Below are positions 39,201-48,333 of a DNA stretch of 64,000 nucleotides, in pieces. The translations under genes were made by a program, and so were the position numbers. This DNA is from Streptomyces tateyamensis (GTDB lineage: Bacteria > Actinomycetota > Actinomycetes > Streptomycetales > Streptomycetaceae). A model generated the notes under the pieces. That model was not told the DNA's origin and did no database searches. It saw only the letters and a program-made list of their open reading frames with translations. The stretch's first letter is position 1, and every line of letters begins with the position of its first letter. The stretch covers positions 1-64,000 of the forward strand of contig NZ_PYBW01000045.1 of assembly GCF_003205575.1 (NCBI RefSeq), read 5' to 3'.

Positions 39201-39838
39201 AGTTCGCCGCCCTGGAGGAGCGCCACCAGTTCCTCGGCGAGCAGTTGGAGGACCTCAAGCGCAGCCGGCGCGACCTGCTGGAGATCGTGCGGGACGTGGA
39301 CCAGCGGGTGGAGCAGCTGTTCACCGCCGCCTTCCACGACACCGCGGCCCAGTTCGAGGGGGTCTTCGCCCGGCTCTTCCCGGGCGGTGAGGGCCGGTTG
39401 GTGCTCACCGACCCGGACGACATGCTCGCCACCGGGGTCGAGGTGGAGGCCCGGCCGCCGGGCAAGAAGGTCAAGCGCCTGTCGCTGCTCTCCGGCGGCG
39501 AGCGCTCGCTGACCGCGGTGGCGATGCTGGTCTCCATCTTCAAGGCCCGCCCCAGCCCGTTCTACGTGATGGACGAGGTGGAGGCGGCGCTGGACGAGAC
39601 CAACCTGCGCCGGCTGATCGCGATCATGGAGGAGCTGCGGGACAGCTCCCAGCTGATCGTGATCACCCATCAGAAGCTCACCATGGAGTGCGCCGACGCG
39701 CTGTACGGCGTGACCATGAAGGGCGACGGCATCTCCCAGGTGATCAGCCAGCGGCTGCGGGAGGAGCACCGGGAGCGCCGCACGGTGCCGGCCCCGCCGC
39801 GCCGGGAGAGCGCCACCGCGGCGACACCGGGCAGCTGA
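36218..39838 (+). CDS. smc: Chromosome segregation protein SMC
   Basis: 1206-residue condensin ATPase that organises and segregates chromosomes, especially in sporulating hyphae. Walker A GPNGSGKSN at 31-39, two long Ala/Glu/Arg-rich coiled coils (about 170-500 and 670-1000), a hinge around 510-650 (includes LITVVPGHETALAAALG), and the C-terminal ABC signature LLSGGERS (about 1090) with Walker B FYVMDEVEAALD. The kleisin partners ScpA/ScpB are not in the window. Confidence 0.97.
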   Translation: MHLKSLTLRGFKSFASATTLRFEPGITCVVGPNGSGKSNVVDALSWVMGEQGVKSLRGGKMEDVIFTGTSGRAPLGRAEVSLTIDNTDGALPIDYAEVTISRTMFRNGGSEYAINGDTCRLLDIQELLSDSGIGREMHVIVGQGRLDSVLHADPMGRRAFIEEAAGVLKHRKRKEKALRKLDAMAANLNRVQDLVAELRRQLGPLGRQAKIARRAAGIQAELRDARLRLLADDLLTLRQAVQAEVADELALKLRRATVEQELLGARQREAVLEAQVEQLGPRLEAGRQAWYQLSALIERTRGTIGLAEARIRHATGGAGTEERRGRDPEELAAEAERVREEEAALVEALEEAQYALAEAVERRAELERELAAEEQRLRAAARAAADRREGLARLQGQAAAAASRAAGAQAEIDRLAAARDEAVQRAAAARAEFDLLQERVAGLESGDEQLETEHEQARERLADAERALSAAREASGAAERERAALTARHETLALGLRRKDGTGALLAAADRSAGLLGPAAELITVVPGHETALAAALGAAADAVAVADRPAAAAALRLLRAEDAGRAALLIAGAPEPTPATAGTLPAGAHWAADLVRAPAELLPAVHRLLGGTVVVADLERAEELLAAHPGLTAVTADGDLLGAALAQGGAAGAPSLLETQAAVDAAVRELAELAGRCAELTGQLAAAKQDRGELAGEVERLTGERRRAEKQRAEVAGSLGRLGGQARAAAGEAERAEAAVRRAEEGRRAAAEAAEELAARLEAAEELAEQGGEEPDPAERDRLAEAGSAARQAELEARLAVRTHEERVRSLAGRADSLDRAARAEREARARAAERRRRAAHEAAVARAVAAGAGQLLACLEVSLARAEAERSTVEQARAAREAELRAAREQGRALKDELDKLVDAGHRDEVLRAEKRLRIEQLESRALEEFGIEGEELLTGYGPDQLVPPAPPEDGQEPGEPRPYLRAEQEKRLRAAEKAYLQLGKVNPLALEEFAALEERHQFLGEQLEDLKRSRRDLLEIVRDVDQRVEQLFTAAFHDTAAQFEGVFARLFPGGEGRLVLTDPDDMLATGVEVEARPPGKKVKRLSLLSGGERSLTAVAMLVSIFKARPSPFYVMDEVEAALDETNLRRLIAIMEELRDSSQLIVITHQKLTMECADALYGVTMKGDGISQVISQRLREEHRERRTVPAPPRRESATAATPGS

Positions 39839-39912
39839 CCGGGTGCCGCCCGAGCCGGGCCTCGCCCGTGGCGGAGCGCCGATCGCGGATACTGGCTCCT
39901 GTTGTGACTCCT

Positions 39913-39932
39913 CCCTCCCGGATCCGGGAGGG
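39913..39932 (+). terminator. Palindromic hairpin after smc
   Basis: A 20-bp perfect palindrome centred on GGATCC, with arms CCCTCCCGGA/TCCGGGAGGG, 75 bp after the smc stop and followed by CTTCTCC. Confidence 0.55.
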
Positions 39933-40076
39933 CTTCTCCGCGGGCCGTGCTGACCTCACGGCGGCCCGGGGAGTGCCCGGACCGGCACCGGCGGTGCCCG
40001 GCAGGGCGCAGCAGCGGGGCGGTGGAAGGTCACCGGCGCGGGGATCACCAGTCGGTCCAGTCGAAGGAGCTTGTTC

Positions 40077-41246
40077 GTGGAATACGTGATCCTTGCGGTA
40101 GTCATCGCCGTGATCGCCGTCGGCGCGGTCGCGGGTCTGGTGGTCACCGGCAGGCGGCGCAAGGAGCTGCCCCCGAAGCCGGCCGAGCCCGCCACCCTGG
40201 CCCCGCCGACCCCGCGCGAGCCGCAGGTCGGCGACGAGGCCGCGCCGCCGCGCGAGGCACCGGTGCAGACCGTGGAGGAGGTGCAGCTGCCGGTCGCGGC
40301 TCCCGAGATCGAGGCGCCCGAGCCCACGGCCGGCCGGCTGGTCCGGCTGCGCTCGCGGCTGTCCCGCTCGCAGAACGCGCTCGGCAAGGGCCTGCTCACC
40401 CTGCTCTCCCGGGACCGGCTGGACGAGGACACCTGGGAGGAGATCGAGGAGACCCTGCTCACCGCCGACATCGGGGTGGCCCCCACCCAGGAGCTGGTCG
40501 ACCGGCTGCGCACTCGGGTCAAGGTGCTGGGCACCCGGACCCCGGCGGAGCTGCGCACCCTGCTGGCCGAGGAGCTGGTCGCGCTGATCGGCACCGAGGC
40601 CGACCGCTCGCTGCACACCGCCAAGCACGAGGACGGCCGCCCGGCGGTGGTCCTGGTGGTCGGCGTGAACGGCGTCGGAAAGACCACCACCTCCGGCAAG
40701 CTCGGCCGGGTGCTGGTGGCCGACGGTCGCAAGGTGGTGCTCGGCGCGGCCGACACCTTCCGCGCCGCGGCCGCCGACCAACTGCAGACCTGGGGCGAGC
40801 GGGTCGGCGCCCGCACGGTGCGCGGCCCGGAGGGCGGCGACCCGGCCTCGGTGGCCTTCGACGCGGTCAAGGAGGGCATCGCCGAGGGCGCGGACACCGT
40901 GCTGATCGACACCGCGGGCCGGCTGCACACCAAGACCGGCCTGATGGACGAGCTCGGCAAGGTCAAGCGGGTGGTGGAGAAGCACGGCCCGGTGGACGAG
41001 GTGCTGCTGGTGCTGGACGCCACCACCGGTCAGAACGGGCTGGTGCAGGCGCGGGTCTTCGCCGAGGTGGTGGACATCACCGGCATCGTGCTGACCAAGC
41101 TGGACGGCACCGCCAAGGGCGGCATCGTGGTCCAGGTGCAGCGCGAGCTGGGCGTGCCGGTCAAGCTGATCGGGCTGGGCGAGGGGGCCGACGACCTGGC
41201 ACCGTTCGAGCCGGCCGCCTTCGTGGACGCGCTGATCGGCGACTGA
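40077..41246 (+). CDS. ftsY: Signal recognition particle receptor FtsY
   Basis: 389-residue SRP-receptor GTPase targeting membrane proteins to the Sec translocon. It begins with a membrane segment (about 4-22), as in actinobacterial FtsY, then a Pro/Glu-rich acidic linker (A domain), and the NG domain with GVNGVGKTT (about 197-205), DTFRAAAADQL, DTAGRLHTK and TKLDGTAKGG. GTG at 40077 with AAGGAG 7 nt upstream; a TTG two codons earlier is less likely. Its partner Ffh is encoded 7 kb downstream. Confidence 0.96.
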   Translation: MEYVILAVVIAVIAVGAVAGLVVTGRRRKELPPKPAEPATLAPPTPREPQVGDEAAPPREAPVQTVEEVQLPVAAPEIEAPEPTAGRLVRLRSRLSRSQNALGKGLLTLLSRDRLDEDTWEEIEETLLTADIGVAPTQELVDRLRTRVKVLGTRTPAELRTLLAEELVALIGTEADRSLHTAKHEDGRPAVVLVVGVNGVGKTTTSGKLGRVLVADGRKVVLGAADTFRAAAADQLQTWGERVGARTVRGPEGGDPASVAFDAVKEGIAEGADTVLIDTAGRLHTKTGLMDELGKVKRVVEKHGPVDEVLLVLDATTGQNGLVQARVFAEVVDITGIVLTKLDGTAKGGIVVQVQRELGVPVKLIGLGEGADDLAPFEPAAFVDALIGD

Positions 41247-41268
41247 GCCGCCGTCACCGCAGCCCCTC

Positions 41269-41300
41269 GGGCCGCTCCCCCGGCAACGGGGGAGCGGCCC
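41269..41300. terminator. Bidirectional terminator between ftsY and the prim-pol gene
   Basis: Perfect 13-bp stem GGGCCGCTCCCCC (41269-41281) with 41288-41300, 6-nt loop, between convergent genes. Confidence 0.8.
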
Positions 41301-41309
41301 GACGGCGTG

Positions 41310-42005
41310 TCAGGACGCGAGCCAGGCCGGCTCGGCGGCCACCACACGCTCGCGGCCGCGGTGGCAGGCGTAAGCCAGGGTGCCGAGCAGCAGCCGGGCC
41401 TGCGGCGGGCGGGCGGCGCCCTCCCGGCACGGGCGGCGCAGCCAGCGCACCGGGCCCTGGCCGGGCAGTGCGGTGGGCGGGGCGGCCAGGTAGGCGCCCT
41501 CGCCGTGGCAGGCGAGGTCGAGCGCGGCGTCGTCCCAGCCCATCCGGTAGAGCAGGTCGGGCAGCTTCTCGGCGGTGCCCAGGGCGACGAAGAAGAGCAG
41601 TCGGCCGCCCGGCGCGGCGAGCACCGGGCCGACCTGGGTGCCCATCCGCTCCAGCCGGACCAGGGCGCGCAGGCCGGCCGGCTCGGGCACGTCCAGCACG
41701 TCGAAGCTGCGGCCGGCGGGCAGCAGCACGCTGGCCCCGGCCTCGCCGTCCCACAGCGCCCGCACCTCCTGCAGGGCGGCGCCGGGCGGCAGTTCACGGA
41801 CCGGGCGGCCGGGCAGCGGGTGCAGCCCGGGGGCGGCGCAGCGCGAGCGGCCGCACGGGCAGGGGCCGGCCTGCGCCCTGGCCGGGGCGGCGCCCAGGGC
41901 GACCGTCCAGCCCCAGCGGCCGACGTACTCGGCCGCGGCCAGGCACGCGGTGGCGCGGGTGCGACGGCGCGAGCCGAACCTCAGATCGCCGAACAGGTTC
42001 TCCAT
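41310..42005 (-). CDS. Bifunctional primase/polymerase (prim-pol) N-terminal-type protein
   Basis: 231 residues similar to the streptomycete family annotated as bifunctional DNA primase/polymerase, N-terminal. It starts MENLFGDLRFGSRRRTRATA, contains AAAEYVGRWGWTVALGAAP and a cysteine cluster (CPCGRSRC), and RPPQARLLLGTLAYAC near the end. A helicase half is absent. Activity is inferred from family naming only; many streptomycete members of this kind are uncharacterised. ATG at 42005 after a GGGGGTGG ribosome site. Confidence 0.7.
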   Translation of the reverse strand: MENLFGDLRFGSRRRTRATACLAAAEYVGRWGWTVALGAAPARAQAGPCPCGRSRCAAPGLHPLPGRPVRELPPGAALQEVRALWDGEAGASVLLPAGRSFDVLDVPEPAGLRALVRLERMGTQVGPVLAAPGGRLLFFVALGTAEKLPDLLYRMGWDDAALDLACHGEGAYLAAPPTALPGQGPVRWLRRPCREGAARPPQARLLLGTLAYACHRGRERVVAAEPAWLAS

Positions 42006-42325
42006 GCCACCCCCAACAGGTTTTGGTTGCCGGCGGTTACGGGATCGTGACGTAGTGTCAAATTCTGGCCGGAAGCGCAAATTTCACGGCGACGGCGCGC
42101 GGTGGGCGGCGCACACCAGCTCGGTACCGTGTTCACCAGTGAAGCGCTGCTGGGACTGTGGCGGCTTCACTCGCGGGGGTGGCGAATGGTGGCGTTTCCC
42201 AGCGAACCATCCCCCGGACGGCTCACGGCACGTTACGTTCGGCGTACGCACCGAGACTTGTCGGTGTGCGGACGGGTAGCGGCGGGGACCCCGGGGCCGG
42301 GGTCGGGGGGGACAGGTGACCCTGG
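42006..42325. other. Divergent intergenic region between the prim-pol gene and nsdA
   Basis: 320 bp. The half next to the prim-pol gene holds its likely promoter (42034-42061). The half next to nsdA is GC-rich with a G-run (about 42297-42311) just before the nsdA start. I see no small CDS I would support. Confidence 0.4.
42034..42061 (-). promoter_or_regulatory. Promoter of the prim-pol gene
   Basis: On the minus strand a perfect TTGACA (42061-42056), 16 bp, TAACCG (42039-42034), giving a short leader to the ATG at 42005. Confidence 0.5.
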
Positions 42326-43783
42326 ATGGCAGAGAAGCAGCCCAACGAGAAACTGACGGCTTGGTTCACCCGCAGCGGCTGGTCCAAGGGCGAGTTCGCC
42401 CGCCAGGTCAACCGCCAGGCCCGCCAGATGGGCGCCCACCACGTCAGCACCGACACCTCCCGGGTGCGCCGCTGGCTGGACGGCGAGCAGCCGCGGGAGC
42501 CGATCCCCAAGATCATGTCAGACCTGTTCTCCGAGCGCTTCGGTTCGGTGGTCTCCGAGGAGGACCTCGGCCTGCGGGTGGCCGTCCCGGTCTCCACGGT
42601 CGCGGCCAACGGCGTGGACCTGCCCTGGAGCGGCCCGCAGACGGTCCAGCTGATCAGCGAGTACTCGCGCAGCGACCTGATGCTCAACCGGCGCGGGTTC
42701 CTCGGCACCTCGCTGGCGCTGACCGCCGGCGCCGCGCTGATCGAGCCGATGCAGCGCTGGCTGACCCCGGGCCCCAGCGGCGCGCCGGTCGGCATCCTGG
42801 CCGTGGCCAACGGCGGCGAGCCGTACACCGGCCGGCTCTCCGAGCCCGAGCTGCAGCTGCTGGAGCAGACCACCGTGATGTTCCGCCAGTGGGACGCGCA
42901 GAACGGCGGCGGCCTGCGCCGCAAGGCGGTGGTCGGCCAGCTGCACGAGGTGACCGACCTGCTGCAGGAGACCTACCCGCCCCAGGTCACCCAGCGGCTG
43001 TTCCGCCTCACCGCCGAGCTGGCCCACCTGGCCGGGTGGATGTCCTACGACGTGGGCATGCACCCCAGCGCGCAGAAGTACTACGTGCTGGCGCTGCACG
43101 CGGCCAAGGAGGCCGGCGACCGCCCGTTCGGCGCACTGATCCTGACCGACATGGCCCGCCAGATGATCCACCTCAACCGCGGCGAGGACGCGCTGGAGCT
43201 GATCCACCTGGCCCAGTACGGCAGCCGGGACACCGCGCCGCCGCGCCAGCAGGCCCTGCTCTACGCGATGGAGGCCCGCGCCTACTCCAACACCGGCGAG
43301 GTGAACCGGTGCGCCCGCGCGGTCCGGCTGGCCGAGGACACCTTCAGCGACACCGGCTCGGTCGAGCAGGACCCGGACTGGCTGCGCTTCTTCACCAAGG
43401 CCGAGCTCTACGCGGAGAACGCGCACTCCTTCCGCGACCTGGCCTACCACTCCAGCCGCAGCCCGCGGTACGCCTCGCTGGCCGCCCCGCACATGGAGAC
43501 CGCGGTCGACCTGTTCCGCCAGGACATGGAGAACCACACCCGCTCCTACGCCTTCAACCTGGTCGGGATGGCCAGCGTGCACCTGCTGCAGGGTGAACCG
43601 GAGCAGGCGGCGGTGATCGCCGAGGAGGCGGTGGAGATCGCCGGAAAGGTGCGCTCGGAGCGGCTGAACACCCGGGTGCGCAAGACCACCGAGGCGGCCA
43701 ACCGGGACTACCGCTCGGTTCCGGCCGTCGGCCGGCTGGCCGAGCTGGTGGTCGAGCAGATCCCGGAGTACGAGGCGGTCTGA
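42326..43783 (+). CDS. nsdA: NsdA, negative regulator of differentiation and antibiotic production
   Basis: 485 residues, matching the start MAEKQPNEKLTAWFTRSGWS of streptomycete NsdA, whose loss raises antibiotic production and sporulation in S. coelicolor. The N-terminal 80 residues resemble an HTH-like region (EFARQVNRQARQMG). Residues about 200-480 are TPR-like helical repeats. An internal NRRGFLGTSLALTAG stretch (121-135) looks like a twin-arginine motif but is far from the N-terminus. Mechanism unknown. It lies just before the amt operon, as in other streptomycetes. Confidence 0.9.
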   Translation: MAEKQPNEKLTAWFTRSGWSKGEFARQVNRQARQMGAHHVSTDTSRVRRWLDGEQPREPIPKIMSDLFSERFGSVVSEEDLGLRVAVPVSTVAANGVDLPWSGPQTVQLISEYSRSDLMLNRRGFLGTSLALTAGAALIEPMQRWLTPGPSGAPVGILAVANGGEPYTGRLSEPELQLLEQTTVMFRQWDAQNGGGLRRKAVVGQLHEVTDLLQETYPPQVTQRLFRLTAELAHLAGWMSYDVGMHPSAQKYYVLALHAAKEAGDRPFGALILTDMARQMIHLNRGEDALELIHLAQYGSRDTAPPRQQALLYAMEARAYSNTGEVNRCARAVRLAEDTFSDTGSVEQDPDWLRFFTKAELYAENAHSFRDLAYHSSRSPRYASLAAPHMETAVDLFRQDMENHTRSYAFNLVGMASVHLLQGEPEQAAVIAEEAVEIAGKVRSERLNTRVRKTTEAANRDYRSVPAVGRLAELVVEQIPEYEAV

Positions 43784-43800
43784 CCGGGGCCGCGCCGCGG

Positions 43801-43830
43801 ACCCGGGGTGATCGTCCGGACACCCCGGGT
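43801..43830 (+). terminator. nsdA terminator
   Basis: ACCCGGGGTG (43801-43810) with CACCCCGGGT (43821-43830), 10-bp stem and 10-nt loop. The 3' half recurs as part of a 15-bp direct repeat at 43977-43991. Confidence 0.6.
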
Positions 43831-43878
43831 GGCGTGCGAGGGCACGGTACCCCTGTTTCTGTCATGGCGCGGCCGTAG

Positions 43879-43925
43879 TTCACGTACCCGTAACTGGGAC
43901 GTCAGCCGTGTCACGATGGCGAAAC
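43879..43925 (+). promoter_or_regulatory. Candidate GlnR-binding sites upstream of amtB
   Basis: GTCAC-N6-GAAAC at 43910-43925 matches the actinobacterial GlnR half-site exactly. TTCAC-N6-GTAAC at 43879-43894 is a weaker copy, 31 bp (three helical turns) upstream. GlnR activating amtB-glnK-glnD under nitrogen limitation is established in S. coelicolor. Confidence 0.65.
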
Positions 43926-44041
43926 ACCGAGCCGCACTGGCCGAAACCCGCCCCCGGCACTCTCCTCTTCATCGCCGACACCCCGGGTGGCACGGGACAG
44001 GATCCCGCGGGTGGAGCGGCTTTCACCACGAGGAGACGCCG

Positions 44042-45714
<1,673 letters not shown>

Positions 45715-45755
45715 CTCCGTCCACCGAAACTCCCCCCACCAACTGAGTCCTTCGA

Positions 45756-45783
45756 GCGGACCCGCGAGCAGTCGCGGGTCCGC
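45756..45783 (+). terminator. Hairpin between glnK and glnD
   Basis: 12-bp stem GCGGACCCGCGA (45756-45767) with 45772-45783 and a 4-nt loop. Probably attenuates read-through into glnD. Confidence 0.65.
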
Positions 45784-45812
45784 TGACGGCGTTTCACCAC
45801 CCGGGAGCCCCA

Positions 45813-48245
45813 GTGACCACGATCGACTCCGCCGAACCCGCCGCCTACCAGTCGGCCCGCGCCGCCCTGCTCGCCGACCCGGAGCTGACCGGCCGGCCCC
45901 GCCGCGCCGCGCTCGCCGCGCTCACCGACCGCTGGCTGGCCGCGCTGCTCGCCCGGGCCGGCGCGCCCGACTCGGTTGCCCTGGTCGCGGTCGGCGGGTA
46001 CGGGCGCGGCGAGCTGTCCCCGCGCAGCGACCTGGACCTGTTGCTGCTGCACGAGGGCGGCGAGGTGGCCGCGCTGGCCGACCGGATCTGGTACCCCGTC
46101 TGGGACAGCGGAGTGGCGCTGGACCACTCGGTCCGCACGCTCGCCGAGGCGCGCTCGGTGGCCGCCGCGGACCTGAAGGCGCAGCTCGGCCTGCTGGACG
46201 CCCGGCACCTGGCCGGCAACGCCGCGCTGACCGCCCAGCTGCGCTCGGCGGTGCTGGGCGACTGGCGGGCCGGCGCCGCCGAACGGCTGCCGCAGCTGTG
46301 CGAGCTGGGCCGCGAGCGGGCCGAGCGCCACGGTGAACTGGCGTTCCTGCTGGAGCCCGACCTCAAGGAGGCCCGCGGCGGCCTACGCGACCTGGTGGCG
46401 CTGGACGCCGTCGCCGCCTCCTGGCTGGCCGACGCGCCCAGGGAGGGGTTGGCCGAGGCGCGCGAGGTGCTCGCCGACGTGCGCGACGCGCTGCACCTGG
46501 TGACCGGGCGGGCCACCGAGCGGCTCAGCCTGCAGGACCAGGACCAGGTGGCCCGGCTGCTCGGCGTGCTGGACGCGGACACCCTGCTGCGCCAGGTCTA
46601 CCGGTCCGGGCGGACCGTGGCCTACGCCGGCGACGTCACCTGGCGCGCGGTGGACCGGCTGCTGGAGAGCCGCCGGTCCCGGAGCCGGCGCGGCTTCGGC
46701 TTCCCGTTCACCGGGCTCGGCCGCGGCTCCGGTGCGGTGGCCCGGGGCGTGGTGGAGCGCCGCCCGCTGGCCGAGGGCGTGGTGGAGCAGGACGGCGAGG
46801 CGGTGCTGGCCCAGTCGGCCCGGCCGGCCGCCGACCCGGTGCTCTGGCTGCGGGCCGCGGCGGCCGCCGCGCAGGCCGGGCTGACGGTGGCTCACGCCAC
46901 GGTGCGCCGGCTGGCCGCGGAGAGCAGAGCGCTCCCGGTGCCGTGGCCGGACGAGGCGCGCGAGCAGCTGGTCACCCTGCTGGGCGCGGGCGAGGCCTGC
47001 GTGCCGGTCTGGGAGGCGCTGGAGGCGGAGGGGCTGATCACCCGGCTGCTGCCGGACTGGGAGCGGGTGCGCTGGCGCCCGCAGCGCAACGCGGTGCACG
47101 TGTGGACGGTGGACCGGCACCTGGTGGAGACGGCGGTGCGGGCGGCGGCGATGACCCGCCGGGTGGCCCGTCCGGACCTGCTGCTGGTGGTGGCGCTGCT
47201 GCACGACATGGGGAAGGGCTGGCCCGGCGACCACTCGGAGGCCGGCGAGGTGATCGTGCGGGACATGGCCGCCCGGATGGGCTTCGACCAGGACGACACC
47301 GAGAGCCTGGCGCTGCTGGTGCGCCACCACCTGACCCTGGTGGACACCGCCACCCGGCGCGATCCGGACGACCCGGCCACGGTCGAGCTGATCGCCAAGA
47401 CGGTCGGCACGGTGCGGCACCTGGAGCTGCTGCACGCGCTGACCGAGGCGGACGCCACCGCGACCGGGCCGGCCGCCTGGAGCGCCTGGCGGGCCTCGCT
47501 GGTGACGGGGCTGGTGGAGCGGGTGGCCGCGGTGCTCGCGGGGAAGGAGCACCCGGCGCTCGGCGGGGCGCCGGCGGCGGCCTCGGTGGCGGAGGAGCGG
47601 CTGGCGGTCGAGGCGGCCCGCAGCGGCGAGCCGGCGCTGCTGCTGCGGGCCGAGGTGGCCCACGCCCTGGCGGCGGGCGAGGCGATGGGCGTCGAGCTGG
47701 CGCTGGCGCTGCCGGACCGCCCGGGGCTGCTCGGCACGGTGGCCGGGGTACTGGCGCTGAACCGGCTGACGGTCCGTTCGCTGACCCTGCGGGAGCTGGA
47801 CCCGATCGGGGCCGGCCCGGTGCTGCTCTTCTCCTGGCGAGTGGCGGCCGAGTTCGGCGAGCTCCCGGAGGCCGCCCGGCTGCGGGCGGACCTGCGCCGG
47901 GCACTGGACGGCTCGCTGGACCCGGGGCGGCGGCTGGCCGAGCGGGACGCGGCCGCCCCGCGCCGCCGCGGCACCGCCCCGCCCCCGCCGCTGGTCACGG
48001 TGGCCCCGGGCGGCGCCTCGGCCAGCGCCACCGTGCTGGAGGTGCGCGCGCACGACGTGCCCGGGCTGCTGCACCGGATCGGCCGGGCGCTGGACGACAC
48101 CGAGGTACGGGTACGCACGGCCCTGGTCTCCACCCTGGGCGCCGACGCCGTGGACGTCTTCTACCTCACCGATCCGGCCGGCCGGCCACTGGCGCCGCAG
48201 GCCGCCCGGCGGGTCGCCGAACAGGTGCAGCAGGCGTTGCGCTGA
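45813..48245 (+). CDS. glnD: PII nucleotidyltransferase (GlnD)
   Basis: 810 residues. An N-terminal nucleotidyltransferase with GGYGRGELSPRSDLDLL (about 61-77), the GlnD helical region, an HD phosphohydrolase domain (LVVALLHDMGKG, about 468) and two C-terminal ACT domains (beginning near LALALPDRPGLLG and EVRAHDVPGLLHRIG). It modifies and demodifies GlnK in response to glutamine; the streptomycete enzyme adenylylates. GTG start with GGGAG 6 nt upstream. Confidence 0.96.
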   Translation: MTTIDSAEPAAYQSARAALLADPELTGRPRRAALAALTDRWLAALLARAGAPDSVALVAVGGYGRGELSPRSDLDLLLLHEGGEVAALADRIWYPVWDSGVALDHSVRTLAEARSVAAADLKAQLGLLDARHLAGNAALTAQLRSAVLGDWRAGAAERLPQLCELGRERAERHGELAFLLEPDLKEARGGLRDLVALDAVAASWLADAPREGLAEAREVLADVRDALHLVTGRATERLSLQDQDQVARLLGVLDADTLLRQVYRSGRTVAYAGDVTWRAVDRLLESRRSRSRRGFGFPFTGLGRGSGAVARGVVERRPLAEGVVEQDGEAVLAQSARPAADPVLWLRAAAAAAQAGLTVAHATVRRLAAESRALPVPWPDEAREQLVTLLGAGEACVPVWEALEAEGLITRLLPDWERVRWRPQRNAVHVWTVDRHLVETAVRAAAMTRRVARPDLLLVVALLHDMGKGWPGDHSEAGEVIVRDMAARMGFDQDDTESLALLVRHHLTLVDTATRRDPDDPATVELIAKTVGTVRHLELLHALTEADATATGPAAWSAWRASLVTGLVERVAAVLAGKEHPALGGAPAAASVAEERLAVEAARSGEPALLLRAEVAHALAAGEAMGVELALALPDRPGLLGTVAGVLALNRLTVRSLTLRELDPIGAGPVLLFSWRVAAEFGELPEAARLRADLRRALDGSLDPGRRLAERDAAAPRRRGTAPPPPLVTVAPGGASASATVLEVRAHDVPGLLHRIGRALDDTEVRVRTALVSTLGADAVDVFYLTDPAGRPLAPQAARRVAEQVQQALR

Positions 48246-48333
48246 CCGGGTGGGGCCGGTCCGGCGGCCGTCCGGATACCCTGGTGGGCGACGACCGTAC
48301 TCATACCGATGCCGCAAGGGACCCGCGACCGAC

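Noticed and set aside
43977..43991. Second copy of GACACCCCGGGTGGC upstream of amtB that could re-pair with the nsdA terminator stem.
   Set aside because: Possible in principle, but the competing pairing is no stronger than the local one and no switch logic is visible.
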